The position numbers and the translations under genes are program-made. From Ruminococcaceae bacterium OttesenSCG-928-L11 (GTDB lineage Bacteria > Bacillota > Clostridia > Oscillospirales > Ruminococcaceae): DNA of 40,372 nucleotides. The first letter of the stretch is position 1; each line of letters opens with the position of its first letter. The DNA lies in NCBI GenBank assembly GCA_030265885.1, contig JAJDGX010000008.1, positions 1 to 40,372 on the forward strand. Direction: 5' to 3'. Below are positions 7,810-16,215 of this stretch, piece after piece. The notes below the pieces were generated by a model. It searched no databases and was not told the origin of the DNA. It worked only from the letters and a program-made list of their open reading frames with translations.

Positions 7810-9160
7810 TTTGCGACAATCTCTCCTCCAGCTGGTCGGCTACGGTTGCAACCAGCTCCTCTATCTGCTGTTTGTCCGCGCCCTCTATCATCACGCGAAT
7901 CAGGGGCTCTGTGCCCGACGCCCGCACCAGAATGCGGCCGTTGCCGTTTAACTGCTTCTCCGATTTGGCGATGATAAGTTCCACCGCCTTGTCTACCGCC
8001 AGCTTGGCCTTCATCACGGCGTCGGCCCGAATGCCCCGCTGCACCTGGGGATACACAGTCATAACGCTTTTCAGTTCCGAAAATTTCTTGCCGCTGGATT
8101 TCAGCGCCGCCATCAGCTGAATGGCTGTCAGCTGGCCGTCGCCGGTGCTCATATGGTCGGATAAAATCACATGGCCCGATTGCTCGCCGCCCAGGTTGAA
8201 GCCCTTTTTGCGCATCTGTTCCAGCACATACCGGTCGCCCACCTTAGTGGTCTCCATCTGAATGCCGTTGTCGGCGGCAAAGCGGAACAGGCCCATATTG
8301 CTCATCACCGTGGCTACAATGGCATTGTCCTTCAGCTTGCCCTTGGCCTTCATATCCGTGGCCAAAATTGCCATAATCTGGTCGCCGTCCACCGCTTCCC
8401 CGGTCTCGTCCACGGCGATGCACCGGTCGGCGTCACCGTCAAAGGCGATGCCCGCGTCATACTGGCCCTCCTTCACATACTGGCACAGCCGGTCAATGTG
8501 GGTGGAGCCGCAGTTTTTGTTGATGTTGATGCCGTTGGGCTCGCAGGAGAGAATATCCACCGTCGCCCCCAGCCTGGTAAACAGCTTTTCCGCCGTGGAG
8601 GACGCGCTGCCGTTGGAGCAGTCCACCGCAATTTTCATGCCGGACAAATCCCCGTCGATGGTTTTTGCGATGTGGTCGATGTACAAATCCGCCAGATTCT
8701 CCACCTTCCGGATGCGACCCAACTCCCATCCCCAGCGAATGAGATAGGGCTTGACGTGATCCAGCACAATTTCCTCGATCTCAAACTCTTCCGCATCGGT
8801 CAGCTTGTAGCCCTCCGGGCCAAAAATCTTGATGCCGTTAAACTCATACGGGTTGTGAGAGGCCGACAGCATAATGCCTCCGTCGGCGTGCTCCTCTGTG
8901 ATAAGATAGGCGATGGCCGGTGTCGGCAGCACGCCCGCGTGGATGACATCCGCCCCCACTGAGCACAGCCCCGCCGTGATGGCAGCCTCCAGCATATCGG
9001 AGGAAATGCGGGTGTCCTTGCCAATCAGCACCGTCGGTTTCCTGCCGATTTGCTCCGACAGCACCATGGCCGCCGCCCGCCCGATGTTCATAGCCAGCTT
9101 ACAGCTGATCTCCGTATTGGCAACCCCGCGGGCGCCGTCTGTCCCAAAGATTCTTCCCAA
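7778..9160 (-). CDS. glmM: Phosphoglucosamine mutase GlmM
   Basis: GlmM interconverts glucosamine 6-phosphate and glucosamine 1-phosphate in UDP-GlcNAc synthesis for peptidoglycan. The catalytic serine loop SASHNP (serine 101), metal loop DGDADR (241-246), sugar loop GEQSGH (325-330) and phosphate loop RASGTEP (413-419) are all intact. The best start is the TTG at 9160, six bases after an AGGGA ribosome binding site. It gives MGRIFGTDGARG, matching the usual GlmM N-terminus, and 460 residues. An in-frame TTG at 9166 would abut the ribosome binding site. Confidence 0.96.
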   Translation of the reverse strand: MGRIFGTDGARGVANTEISCKLAMNIGRAAAMVLSEQIGRKPTVLIGKDTRISSDMLEAAITAGLCSVGADVIHAGVLPTPAIAYLITEEHADGGIMLSASHNPYEFNGIKIFGPEGYKLTDAEEFEIEEIVLDHVKPYLIRWGWELGRIRKVENLADLYIDHIAKTIDGDLSGMKIAVDCSNGSASSTAEKLFTRLGATVDILSCEPNGININKNCGSTHIDRLCQYVKEGQYDAGIAFDGDADRCIAVDETGEAVDGDQIMAILATDMKAKGKLKDNAIVATVMSNMGLFRFAADNGIQMETTKVGDRYVLEQMRKKGFNLGGEQSGHVILSDHMSTGDGQLTAIQLMAALKSSGKKFSELKSVMTVYPQVQRGIRADAVMKAKLAVDKAVELIIAKSEKQLNGNGRILVRASGTEPLIRVMIEGADKQQIEELVATVADQLEERLSQNEDHKRMEGY

Positions 9161-9222
9161 ATTCAATCCCTGCTTTCACGATAAAATATGAAATGCCGGT
9201 TTTTGCCTATTTTTTATCTGCT

Positions 9223-9504
9223 TTATACATCCAACTGGCGGGCGCGCAACCGAAACCGAATCACGCCGTCCGCACAGGAGAACTCCATCTCATGCTTTTC
9301 TTTTCCGCCCAGCAGCCGGTAATCCCCGCCTGCCCGGGCCACCTCACACAAGCTGTGCAGCGTCCCCATGGTCTTGGGGCAGAAGCCTGCGGGGCACTCG
9401 TACTGGCAGCGGAAGCTGTCGTCCAGCTCCATCCCCATGCGGCACTCCCCCTGCTGTATCACCGTAACAGTGAACAGCCAATCCTCAACAATCGTCTTTT
9501 TCAT
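9223..9504 (-). CDS. Small cysteine-containing protein, TIGR04076-like
   Basis: A 93-residue soluble protein with the pattern G-E-C-x-M-G, F-x-C, CPAGFCP, GGDYRLLG and FSCADGVIRFRL. The CPxGxCP block and the C-terminal CxDGxxxFxL strand resemble the TIGR04076 family of short cysteine-containing proteins, whose function is unknown. The arrangement of cysteines suggests metal or redox chemistry, but this is inference. The ATG at 9504 is preferred, with GAGGG about ten bases upstream; longer frames run into the end of ruvB. It is the only uncharacterised gene between ruvB and glmM. Confidence 0.65.
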   Translation of the reverse strand: MKKTIVEDWLFTVTVIQQGECRMGMELDDSFRCQYECPAGFCPKTMGTLHSLCEVARAGGDYRLLGGKEKHEMEFSCADGVIRFRLRARQLDV

Positions 9505-9544
9505 CGGTGTCATTCCCTCAATTATATCGGCGTACCGCCTGTAC

Positions 9545-10630
9545 CTATCCCTGTTTCTCTTCTTTTTCCTCGTCATCCATCAATGTCATCTGCATCTGCT
9601 GAAAGTCCGCCTTGCGATTCATCGGCAGTCCCAGATGCTCATAGGCCTTCTGTGTGACCACCCGGCCCCGGGGTGTTTTCCCCAAAAAGCCAATCTGCAT
9701 CAGGAACGGCTCGCAGACATCCTCCAGCGTAACCGCTTCCTCGCCTACCGCCGCCGCCAGAGTCTCCAGCCCCACCGGCCCGCCGCCATATACCTTGATG
9801 ATAGTGGTCAGCATCCGCCGGTCAATGGCATCCAGCCCCAGTTCGTCGACCTCCAGCCGCTCCAGAGCCGTCCGGGCAATGTCCCGGGTAATGATCCCGT
9901 CACCCAGCACCTGGGCAAAGTCCCGCACCCGCTTGAGCATGCGGTTGGCGATACGGGGTGTGCCCCGGCTGCGTCCGGCCAGTTCCAGACAGCCCGCCTC
10001 GTCACAGGGGATCCCCAGTATCCGGGAGCTGCGGCTGATGATAGTTGCCAGTTCCTCGGTGTTGTACAGTTCCAGCCGCAGCACCACGCCGAACCGATCC
10101 CGCAGGGGAGCCGTCAGCTGCCCCGCCCGGGTCGTGGCCCCCACCAGCGTAAACCGGGGCAAATCGATGCGGATGGAGCGCGCCGACGGCCCCTTGCCGA
10201 TGATGATATCCAGCGCGTAGTCCTCCATGGCGGGATACAGCACCTCCTCCACCGCCCGGGAAAGGCGATGGATCTCGTCGATAAACAGGATGTCGTTTTC
10301 CGACAGGTTAGTCAAAAGCGCCGCCAGATCCCCCGGCTTTTCAATGGCAGGGCCGGAGGTAGTGCGCAGATTTACATTCAGCTCATTGGCAATGATGTTG
10401 GACAAGGTGGTCTTGCCCAGTCCCGGCGGGCCGTAGAGCAGCACGTGATCCAGGCACTCTCCCCGCATTTTGGCGGCCTCAATGAAAACGCTGAGATTCT
10501 CCTTCACCTTGGCCTGGCCGATGTACTCGTCCAGGGTCTTGGGGCGCAGGGTAAACTCAACGTCCACATCGCCGGAGTTGTAATCCGGGCTCACCATTCT
10601 GTTTTCAAAATCCATTTCCATATCCGGCAT
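9545..10630 (-). CDS. ruvB: Holliday junction branch migration ATPase RuvB
   Basis: RuvB is the hexameric AAA+ motor that drives branch migration of Holliday junctions with RuvA. The 361-residue protein has Walker [11 protein letters not shown] (66-75), Walker [10 protein letters not shown] (114-122), sensor 1 in LVGATTRAG, an arginine finger region APLRDRFG and a C-terminal winged helix ([13 protein letters not shown], then [12 protein letters not shown]). A short acidic low-complexity tail ([10 protein letters not shown]) ends it. It follows ruvA by 62 bases. Confidence 0.98.
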   Translation of the reverse strand: MPDMEMDFENRMVSPDYNSGDVDVEFTLRPKTLDEYIGQAKVKENLSVFIEAAKMRGECLDHVLLYGPPGLGKTTLSNIIANELNVNLRTTSGPAIEKPGDLAALLTNLSENDILFIDEIHRLSRAVEEVLYPAMEDYALDIIIGKGPSARSIRIDLPRFTLVGATTRAGQLTAPLRDRFGVVLRLELYNTEELATIISRSSRILGIPCDEAGCLELAGRSRGTPRIANRMLKRVRDFAQVLGDGIITRDIARTALERLEVDELGLDAIDRRMLTTIIKVYGGGPVGLETLAAAVGEEAVTLEDVCEPFLMQIGFLGKTPRGRVVTQKAYEHLGLPMNRKADFQQMQMTLMDDEEKEEKQG

Positions 10631-10692
10631 AGGAGAACCCTTTCATTGCATCAATCAATTTTATCCCGGCCCACTTGTCGCGATGGGAGGCA

Positions 10693-11298
10693 TCAGTTCC
10701 TGGTTCCCGCCAGAGCCTTCAGCCCGGCTTTGATCAGTTCCTCCACCGGCGAATCGGCGGGCAGCGTTCCCACTGCCGACGCCGCCTCTGTCTGGGAATA
10801 GCCCAGCACAACCAGCGCGCTGATGGCCTCGGCGATGTTGCCGGTTCCCACCGACATTGTCCCCGTCGGCTGGGCGACGCCCTTGGCCACCGCCGCGTTG
10901 TTGACCTTGTCTTTCAGTTCCAGCACAATGCGCTGGGCCAGCTTGGTTCCCACGCCCTGGGCCACGGTCAAAAACTTGTAATCCCCCGCCGCCACACTCA
11001 GCGCGAACCGCTCCGGCGACATCTGGGAGAGTATGGCCAGCGCCGCCTTTGGCCCCACGCCGGTCACGCCCAGCAACAGCTTAAAGCAGGAAAGCTCCTC
11101 CCGCTCGGCAAAGCCAAACAGGTCAATCGCGCCCTCCCGCACATGCAGATACGTATACAAAAGCGCCTCCGCCCCCACATCGCCCACGGCGGTAATGGTG
11201 GAGAGGCTGGCCTGGCAATGATAGGCAACCCCGCCGCATTCAATGGCAATGCTGGTGGGATCAAAATACACAATGGTTCCCTTCAAACTATAGAGCAT
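10693..11298 (-). CDS. ruvA: Holliday junction branch migration protein RuvA
   Basis: RuvA tetramers bind four-way junctions and load RuvB. The 201-residue protein has the N-terminal OB fold (MLYSLKGTIVYF), two helix-hairpin-helix motifs (LLGVTGVGPKAALAIL and AQGVGTKLAQRIVLELKDK) and the C-terminal RuvB-binding helices (ISALVVLGYSQTEAASAV). Length and order are normal. The start follows GGGGAGGACAGCGGA. Confidence 0.97.
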   Translation of the reverse strand: MLYSLKGTIVYFDPTSIAIECGGVAYHCQASLSTITAVGDVGAEALLYTYLHVREGAIDLFGFAEREELSCFKLLLGVTGVGPKAALAILSQMSPERFALSVAAGDYKFLTVAQGVGTKLAQRIVLELKDKVNNAAVAKGVAQPTGTMSVGTGNIAEAISALVVLGYSQTEAASAVGTLPADSPVEELIKAGLKALAGTRN

Positions 11299-11356
11299 TC
11301 CGCTGTCCTCCCCGGCTTACAATTGGCTTCCTTCCCTGTTCGGGCCGGCCCCGCCG

Positions 11357-11881
11357 TCACCACTTGGACTGAGCCTGGGCCTGTGCAATCAGCTTTGCCA
11401 TCCCCATCCCCGAATAGGCGCTGTGGGCGTGGCAGATGGCAATGGCAAGGGCATCCGCCGTGTCGTCCGGCTTGGGCACGCTGTCCAGATTCAGCAGGGT
11501 TTTCGTCATGGCCTGCACCTGCTTTTTCTCCGCCTTGCCGTAGCCCACCACCGACGACTTAACCTGAAGCGGCGTGTACTCGGCCACCCCCACCCCGTAT
11601 TTCACGGCGCACAGCTGAATGACACCTCTGGCCTGGGCCACATCGATGGCCGTTTTCTGGTTGGTGGTAAAAAACAGCTTTTCCAGCGCCATATATTCCG
11701 GCCGGTACTGCTTCAGCAGAACCTCCAGTTCGTCGTAAATCCTGTCCAGCCGCTGGGTAAAGGGCATTCCGGCCGGCGTTGTCACCGCGCCGTAATCCAC
11801 TACCCCAAATTTATTTCCCGCATAATCCAGCACCCCATATCCCACAATGGCGTATCCGGGATCGATGCCGATAATCCGCAT
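11357..11881 (-). CDS. ruvC: Crossover junction endodeoxyribonuclease RuvC
   Basis: RuvC resolves Holliday junctions by paired nicks. The 174-residue product begins MRIIGIDPGYAIVGYGVLDY. The four acidic active-site residues are present as D7, E67 and the pair in PDDTADA (D140 and D143). The ATG at 11881 is chosen because the protein then begins as the family does; upstream in-frame codons would pass the predicted -10 of its promoter. It heads a minus-strand gene series that continues through ruvA, ruvB and glmM. Confidence 0.96.
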   Translation of the reverse strand: MRIIGIDPGYAIVGYGVLDYAGNKFGVVDYGAVTTPAGMPFTQRLDRIYDELEVLLKQYRPEYMALEKLFFTTNQKTAIDVAQARGVIQLCAVKYGVGVAEYTPLQVKSSVVGYGKAEKKQVQAMTKTLLNLDSVPKPDDTADALAIAICHAHSAYSGMGMAKLIAQAQAQSKW

Positions 11882-11967
11882 GGATTTCGTCAATGCAAAC
11901 CTCTTTCTTTCCGGCTGTGTCGGAGCCGCCGATTCCAGCCGCATGCAGTATTTGACAATTACAAAAC

Positions 11968-11996
11968 AGTATACCACAAAACCGCCTGCATCACAA
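11968..11996 (-). promoter_or_regulatory. Probable promoter of ruvCAB and downstream genes
   Basis: On the minus strand TTGTGA (11996-11991), a 17-base spacer and TATACT (11973-11968) make a plausible sigma-A promoter. The start site would be near 11961, about 80 bases before ruvC. The -35 directly abuts the arm of the hairpin at 11997-12039. Confidence 0.6.
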
Positions 11997-12039
11997 CAGA
12001 AAACATCGGCCTCCCTGTGCGGGAAGCCGATGTTTTCTG
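11997..12039. terminator. Long perfect hairpin terminating the sulfatase gene
   Basis: A 14-bp perfect inverted repeat (CAGAAAACATCGGC at 11997-12010 against 12026-12039) is extended inward by TCCC/GGGA around a short loop. Read on the minus strand, downstream of the sulfatase stop at 12069, the 3' arm ends in TGTTTTCTGTTG, a weak T-tract. The symmetry of the stem means it could act in both directions, but only minus-strand transcription reaches it here. Confidence 0.7.
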
Positions 12040-12068
12040 CTGTGGGCCCGGTGTTCGCCCGTGTGGGA

Positions 12069-13565
12069 TTACCCCTTCAAACGGGTTGCCTTCTCAATGG
12101 GCAGGCCGGTTCCATAATCCAGCTGTCTGTCCTCAAAATAAGGATCCTCATCCCGCTGGCGGGTCATCAGGGTGTAATCCCAGGATGCCTCGGTGGCGTC
12201 CTTCCGCCACGGGCGCCGCTCCCAGTAATAGCCCCGGAAGGGATCCCGGGTCTCGTTCATGTGGTTGAGCAGCACATCGTGGAGCCGGTCGCGAATCTCC
12301 CCGTGAGCCTCCGACGCAATCAGGTTATTCATCTCCCCCGGATCCGTCTGAACATCGTACAGCTCGTCGCTGGTCAGCAGGTTAACCGTCAGCTTGTACC
12401 GTCCGTCAAAGACTGTCCGCAGGGGCTGGAAGCCGCCAAATCCGTCGTGATCCACCTCATACCGGCCAAACTCCAGGAAGATATAGTCATTGACCCGCAC
12501 CGAGGGATCGTCGATTTCCCGCAGGATGCTCTTGCCCTCCAGCACAGGGGGCATCGCGGCGTCCATCATATCCAAAATGGTGGGTGTCAGGTTGATGTGG
12601 GAGACCGGGTGGGGATCCACCACGCCACGGGGCACATCCTTGCCCTTGATAATCAGCGGAATGCGGGTAATTTCGTCGTAGGCCGCAGGGCCCTTCCCCC
12701 CCAGATTGTGGGAGCACAGCATGTCGCCGTGGTCGGAGGTGTAGATGACAATCGCATCCTCGGCGTATTGCTCCACAGCATCCATCACGCGGCCGATTTC
12801 ATAGTCCACATAGCTGTTGCACCCAAACAGGAACGGCGCCTTCAGCTTCAAATTCGTCTTGTCCGACTCCATAACCCGCCGGCCCCACACCTTGTGGTGC
12901 TCGGGCTTGTCGTGCATGTCGTCGTAGACATTTTCGCTGATGGGGAACTCATAGTCCTTGTACATGGTGGAATAGGGCGGCGGGCAAATGGAGGGATCGT
13001 GGGGCTCGTCGTAGGACAGCACCAGGAAAAAGTCCTCATCGTTGTAGTTTTTCAGGAAATCGATGGCCTTGTCGGTGCATTTGTGGCCGTATGTGAAGGT
13101 CTCGGGGAAGTCCCGCTCCCACATCAGCGCGCTCTTGCGGGAGTCGTACCGCTCCTCCTCCGTCAGCTCATCCAAAAAGTTTTTCATGTCGTACCAATAG
13201 TCGGGATCCCAGCCGTCGGGGCAGCGCCCCAGGCCAAAATAGTCGCCGCCGTCCAGGTGGAATTTGCCGATGTAGGCGGTGTGAACCCCTTCCTTGGACA
13301 GTCGCTGTCCCACGGTTTTGGCTGTGTCGGAAATGCCGTAGCTGTTGGTCCAGCTGCCGACCGAATGGGGGTACTGCCCCGTGAAAATCCCTGCCCGCGC
13401 CGGCTGACACACCGGCTGGGTCGTATAGGCTCGCTCATACCGAATCCCGTCTGCCGCCAGCCTGTCCAGATTGGGGGTTTTCAGGCCGGTTTCCCGGTAG
13501 CAGTTTACCATATCCCAGCGCTGGGTGTCCGTCATGATAAAAACGATTTTCCTGCTCTTTGGCAT
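12069..13565 (-). CDS. Sulfatase, cysteine-type formylglycine family, cytoplasmic
   Basis: This is a 498-residue member of the alkaline-phosphatase-like sulfatases that hydrolyse sulfate esters. The maturation signature C-x-P-x-R is present as CQPARAGIFTG (C53, R57), so the cysteine must be oxidised to formylglycine by a radical-SAM anaerobic maturase; none is encoded in the window. Metal and substrate residues are visible: D13 near the N-terminus, GKFHL (K101, H103), TSDHGD (276-281) and K291. There is no signal peptide, so it should act on imported substrate. It begins 29 bases after the LacI-type gene and is probably cotranscribed with it. The exact sulfate-ester substrate cannot be read from sequence. 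Confidence 0.92.
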   Translation of the reverse strand: MPKSRKIVFIMTDTQRWDMVNCYRETGLKTPNLDRLAADGIRYERAYTTQPVCQPARAGIFTGQYPHSVGSWTNSYGISDTAKTVGQRLSKEGVHTAYIGKFHLDGGDYFGLGRCPDGWDPDYWYDMKNFLDELTEEERYDSRKSALMWERDFPETFTYGHKCTDKAIDFLKNYNDEDFFLVLSYDEPHDPSICPPPYSTMYKDYEFPISENVYDDMHDKPEHHKVWGRRVMESDKTNLKLKAPFLFGCNSYVDYEIGRVMDAVEQYAEDAIVIYTSDHGDMLCSHNLGGKGPAAYDEITRIPLIIKGKDVPRGVVDPHPVSHINLTPTILDMMDAAMPPVLEGKSILREIDDPSVRVNDYIFLEFGRYEVDHDGFGGFQPLRTVFDGRYKLTVNLLTSDELYDVQTDPGEMNNLIASEAHGEIRDRLHDVLLNHMNETRDPFRGYYWERRPWRKDATEASWDYTLMTRQRDEDPYFEDRQLDYGTGLPIEKATRLKG

Positions 13566-13594
13566 TGTGTACCCGCCTTTCCACTTTTCACAAA

Positions 13595-14668
13595 TTATTC
13601 CTCATCGTGCACCTGCACCGAGGGTGCCATAAAATTATGCCGGATGTCCTCGGGATCCTTCAGCAAATCCAGCACCATTTTCGCGCATTCGCTGCCCGCC
13701 GCATAATTGGGCAGGTGGCTGTAATAGAGATTGGGATATACCGCCGAGTGAAACAGACCCTGTGCCAGCACCGCCACCTTTACCTCATCCTTCCGGTTGA
13801 TGAGGTGGGGCAGCACGAACTGCTCCATGCCCGCCCAGCTGCATATGACGCCGCTTTCCTCATCCAGCTCCCCGTCGATGGACTGCATCGCCTCGTTGAC
13901 CGCCCTGGCCATATCGTTGAACTGCAGCTTGTCGCGCTCGTTGAAGGCCAGCTGGTACAGCTGCAGGTTGGCCCCCTCATACAAAAAGTCCAGGGTCAAA
14001 ACCTGCACCTGCAAATCGGGAAACGACACCTCCGCCCGGCGAATCCCCTGCTCCCGTTCCCGCTCCTGCCGGGTATCCAGATTGGGGCGGAAGAAAAACA
14101 GCTTGCGCACGCCCCGTTTGGTGTGGAGGAACTCCGCCGTCTCATAGGCGCCGTGGAAGTAGTCGATGTCCACCGTGGAGATTCTGCGGTTCTCGCTGCT
14201 GCAATCCATCGCCACCAGCGGGATTCGATACTGCACCACGGTGTTTTCGCTTTCCTCCTCCATATTCTTGTTGTCGGCCGCAATATAAATCACGCCATCC
14301 ACCTGATGGGCGAAATAGCTGTTGAGAAAGTCGGGGTACTCGCCGCCGTTCAGCTTCTTGGTCGAGTTCATGATGATGTGGTAGTGATCCTTTTCCAGCA
14401 CATGCCGAATGCCCTGCAGCGTCTGGGAGTATCGGGGAATGGTAATCGCCTTGTCAATGGCAACGCCGATGCAGTACGTGCGGTTGCTTTTCAAGGATTT
14501 CGCCGTGTTGTTGGGCATATAGTTTAACTGGCGTGCGGCTTCCATCACCCGCTTGCGGGTCGCTTCCGATATTTTCTGTTTTAAGTTCCCGTTAAGTACA
14601 TAGGACGCCGTCGCCTGGGAAACGCCCGCCAGGGTAGAAACATCCTTCAGAGTCGCTTTTCTGTGCAC
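13595..14668 (-). CDS. LacI family transcriptional regulator (sulfatase locus)
   Basis: The 357-residue protein has an N-terminal helix-turn-helix (ATLKDVSTLAGVSQATASYV, about residues 5-24) and the hinge segment LNYMPNNTAKSLKSNRT. A periplasmic-binding-protein-like effector domain follows (IGVAIDKAITIPRYSQTLQG, DGVIYIAADN). The start is the GTG at 14668, seven bases after GGAGG, giving MHRKATLKDV; no ATG fits. It is divergent from the oxidoreductase operon and immediately upstream of the sulfatase gene. A matched 16-bp element lies near both divergent promoters, so it probably represses both sets and itself. The effector is unknown, probably a sugar from the substrate. Confidence 0.93.
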   Translation of the reverse strand: MHRKATLKDVSTLAGVSQATASYVLNGNLKQKISEATRKRVMEAARQLNYMPNNTAKSLKSNRTYCIGVAIDKAITIPRYSQTLQGIRHVLEKDHYHIIMNSTKKLNGGEYPDFLNSYFAHQVDGVIYIAADNKNMEEESENTVVQYRIPLVAMDCSSENRRISTVDIDYFHGAYETAEFLHTKRGVRKLFFFRPNLDTRQEREREQGIRRAEVSFPDLQVQVLTLDFLYEGANLQLYQLAFNERDKLQFNDMARAVNEAMQSIDGELDEESGVICSWAGMEQFVLPHLINRKDEVKVAVLAQGLFHSAVYPNLYYSHLPNYAAGSECAKMVLDLLKDPEDIRHNFMAPSVQVHDEE

Positions 14669-14727
14669 CAAACCTCCTCCTTCCCATTCAGAATAACACA
14701 AAACCCCGGGAACATAAACCGCCGGTC

Positions 14728-14743
14728 GCAACTTAATCGTTTA
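14728..14743 (+). promoter_or_regulatory. Candidate LacI operator, copy 1
   Basis: GCAACTTAATCGTTTA differs at one base from the element at 14947-14962. It lies about 15 bases downstream of the predicted start site of the LacI-type gene on the minus strand, where a bound repressor could block transcription. The assignment is inferred from the duplication and placement. Confidence 0.5.
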
Positions 14744-14764
14744 TTTACCCGCCATCTATGGGAA

Positions 14765-14794
14765 AGTATAATATATCCCCCATATAAATGTCAA
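14765..14794 (-). promoter_or_regulatory. Promoter of LacI regulator and sulfatase
   Basis: On the minus strand a perfect TTGACA (14794-14789) is separated by 18 bases from TATACT (14770-14765). The predicted start site is near 14758, about 90 bases before the GTG start of the regulator. Confidence 0.75.
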
Positions 14795-14911
14795 TATTTA
14801 ATCTATTTTTACCAAGCTATTTTCATCTCAGATTAACGATTCACACTTTTGTAACCAATTGATCCCATTTTGTACAAATTATTGTAGGACGTTTTAAACG
14901 AAAAATATGTA

Positions 14912-14940
14912 TTGACTTCACTTTTTTTATCGTTTATAAT
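14912..14940 (+). promoter_or_regulatory. Promoter of the oxidoreductase-isomerase operon
   Basis: TTGACT (14912-14917), a 17-base spacer and a perfect TATAAT (14935-14940) form a strong sigma-A promoter. The start site should fall near 14947, at the first base of the second candidate operator. Confidence 0.85.
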
Positions 14941-14946
14941 TATGCT

Positions 14947-14966
14947 GCAACTTAATAGTTTAAGTT
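14947..14966 (+). promoter_or_regulatory. Candidate LacI operator, copy 2, with inverted repeat
   Basis: The sequence starts GCAACTTAATAGTTTA, a one-mismatch copy of the element at 14728. It includes a perfect inverted repeat AACTTAA/TTAAGTT with a four-base centre (14949-14966). It begins at the predicted start site of the oxidoreductase operon, a normal place for a repressor site. Confidence 0.55.
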
Positions 14967-15013
14967 ATCGAGTCAAACCGCTGCCTTATCATCATGACTG
15001 ACGGGAGGAAATT

Positions 15014-16165
15014 GTGAGTATGTGCGCATCTGCAAACGGTAAAATCCGCGTTGGAATCGTGGGAACCGGCTTCACCATCGGCATCGCCCTGAGCCATTTC
15101 CGCGGCTACGAAAAATGTGAGGACGCCGACGTCGTCGCCGCCTACGACTGCATCCCCGGGCGGGCCGCCCTTTTTCTGGAAAAACACAGCATCGAGGGCG
15201 TCAAAGCCTGCGAAACCCTGGAGGAACTGTTCGATATGGTGGACGCCGTCAGCCTCTGCGTCCCCAACGTCGAGCACCCCGGCCTCGCCATCAAGGCGCT
15301 GGAGGCCGGCAAGCACGTGCTGCTGGAGAAGCCCTTCGCCGTCAGCTGCGCCGAGGGCCAGAAGGCTCTGGACGCCGCCAACGCCCACCCGGATCTGGTC
15401 TCCATGACCTGCATGAACTACCGGGACGGGGCTCCCATCCAGTATATGAAGCACATCATCGACAGCGGCAAGCTGGGCCCCATCCGCTTTGTGCGCCAAA
15501 GCGGCGGCGGCGGCCGCATCGCTGACCCGGAGAAGGTATTCCTGGAGTGGCGCATGCAGGAGAAAACCTCCGGAACCGGTTCCCTGGCCGATTTCGGCAT
15601 CCACATGCTGGATCTGGTTCACTACCTCCTCCATGACCAGTGCGGCGACTATGTCTCCTACAGCGCCCAAACGGCCACCCACATTCAGGAACGTTACTTA
15701 ATCGATCCAGCCAGCGTGTCCGGCGACAAGGCTGGGGCGGAAAAAGCCCCCGTCACCAACGACGACACCGCCTCCTTCTCCGCCATATCCGAGAGCGGCG
15801 CCATGTTTGTCTACAACACCAGCCGGGTCAACTTCGCCGGCGCCGACTTCGAGATTGTCGGCGAAAACGGCGCCATCTGCAACAGCTCCAAGTACCCGCC
15901 GGGAACCCTGGGCATGATGATCAAGGGCGAGACACTGACGGGCTACGACAAGCCCTCCTTCTTTATGCAGCCCGTCACCATCCCGGAGGAATACACCAAA
16001 ACCTACACCTCCGGTCTCAGCCATGACGGCATCACCCGCGAATTCATCCACTGCATCAAGACCGGCACCAAGTCCGACCGGGATTTTGCCCACGGCATGT
16101 ATCTGCAAACAGTCATCGACACCTTCTCCACCGCCGCCAAGGAAGGGCGCATCATCAAGGTGTAA
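15014..16165 (+). CDS. Gfo/Idh/MocA family NAD(P)-dependent oxidoreductase
   Basis: A 383-residue oxidoreductase with an N-terminal Rossmann fold (KIRVGIVGTGFTIGIALS), the family EKP motif in VLLEKPFAV (lysine 106) and a C-terminal substrate domain with the pattern SLADFGIHMLD (D193, H197). Family members oxidise or reduce a hydroxyl of a sugar or cyclitol using a nicotinamide cofactor. The GTG at 15014 is chosen, five bases after GGAGG; an ATG at 15020 is an alternative that lies farther from it. It is the first gene of the operon, followed by two TIM-barrel enzymes, an arrangement seen in inositol-type and 3-keto-glycoside pathways. The substrate is not determined. Confidence 0.9.
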   Translation: MSMCASANGKIRVGIVGTGFTIGIALSHFRGYEKCEDADVVAAYDCIPGRAALFLEKHSIEGVKACETLEELFDMVDAVSLCVPNVEHPGLAIKALEAGKHVLLEKPFAVSCAEGQKALDAANAHPDLVSMTCMNYRDGAPIQYMKHIIDSGKLGPIRFVRQSGGGGRIADPEKVFLEWRMQEKTSGTGSLADFGIHMLDLVHYLLHDQCGDYVSYSAQTATHIQERYLIDPASVSGDKAGAEKAPVTNDDTASFSAISESGAMFVYNTSRVNFAGADFEIVGENGAICNSSKYPPGTLGMMIKGETLTGYDKPSFFMQPVTIPEEYTKTYTSGLSHDGITREFIHCIKTGTKSDRDFAHGMYLQTVIDTFSTAAKEGRIIKV

Positions 16166-16215
16166 GCCTCCCCATTTCGCAGACTGTCTGCATTTCGGAA
16201 AGGACGAAACCACAT

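Larger units (their letters stand above)
14669..15013. promoter_or_regulatory. AT-rich divergent regulatory region of the first sugar locus
   Basis: This 345-base gap is much richer in A and T than the flanking genes and holds no coding region. It contains the two divergent promoters and the paired element listed separately. Other short symmetric words are CGTTT-T-AAACG (14890-14900) and AACGATT (14834-14840), which could be extra half-sites. The operon leader ends in GGGAGGAAATT before the GTG at 15014. Confidence 0.7.

Noticed and set aside
11847-13706. A 619-codon plus-strand frame opposite ruvC and the sulfatase
   Set aside because: It spans a long terminator hairpin and two unrelated minus-strand genes; the sulfatase active-site motifs are on the minus strand.
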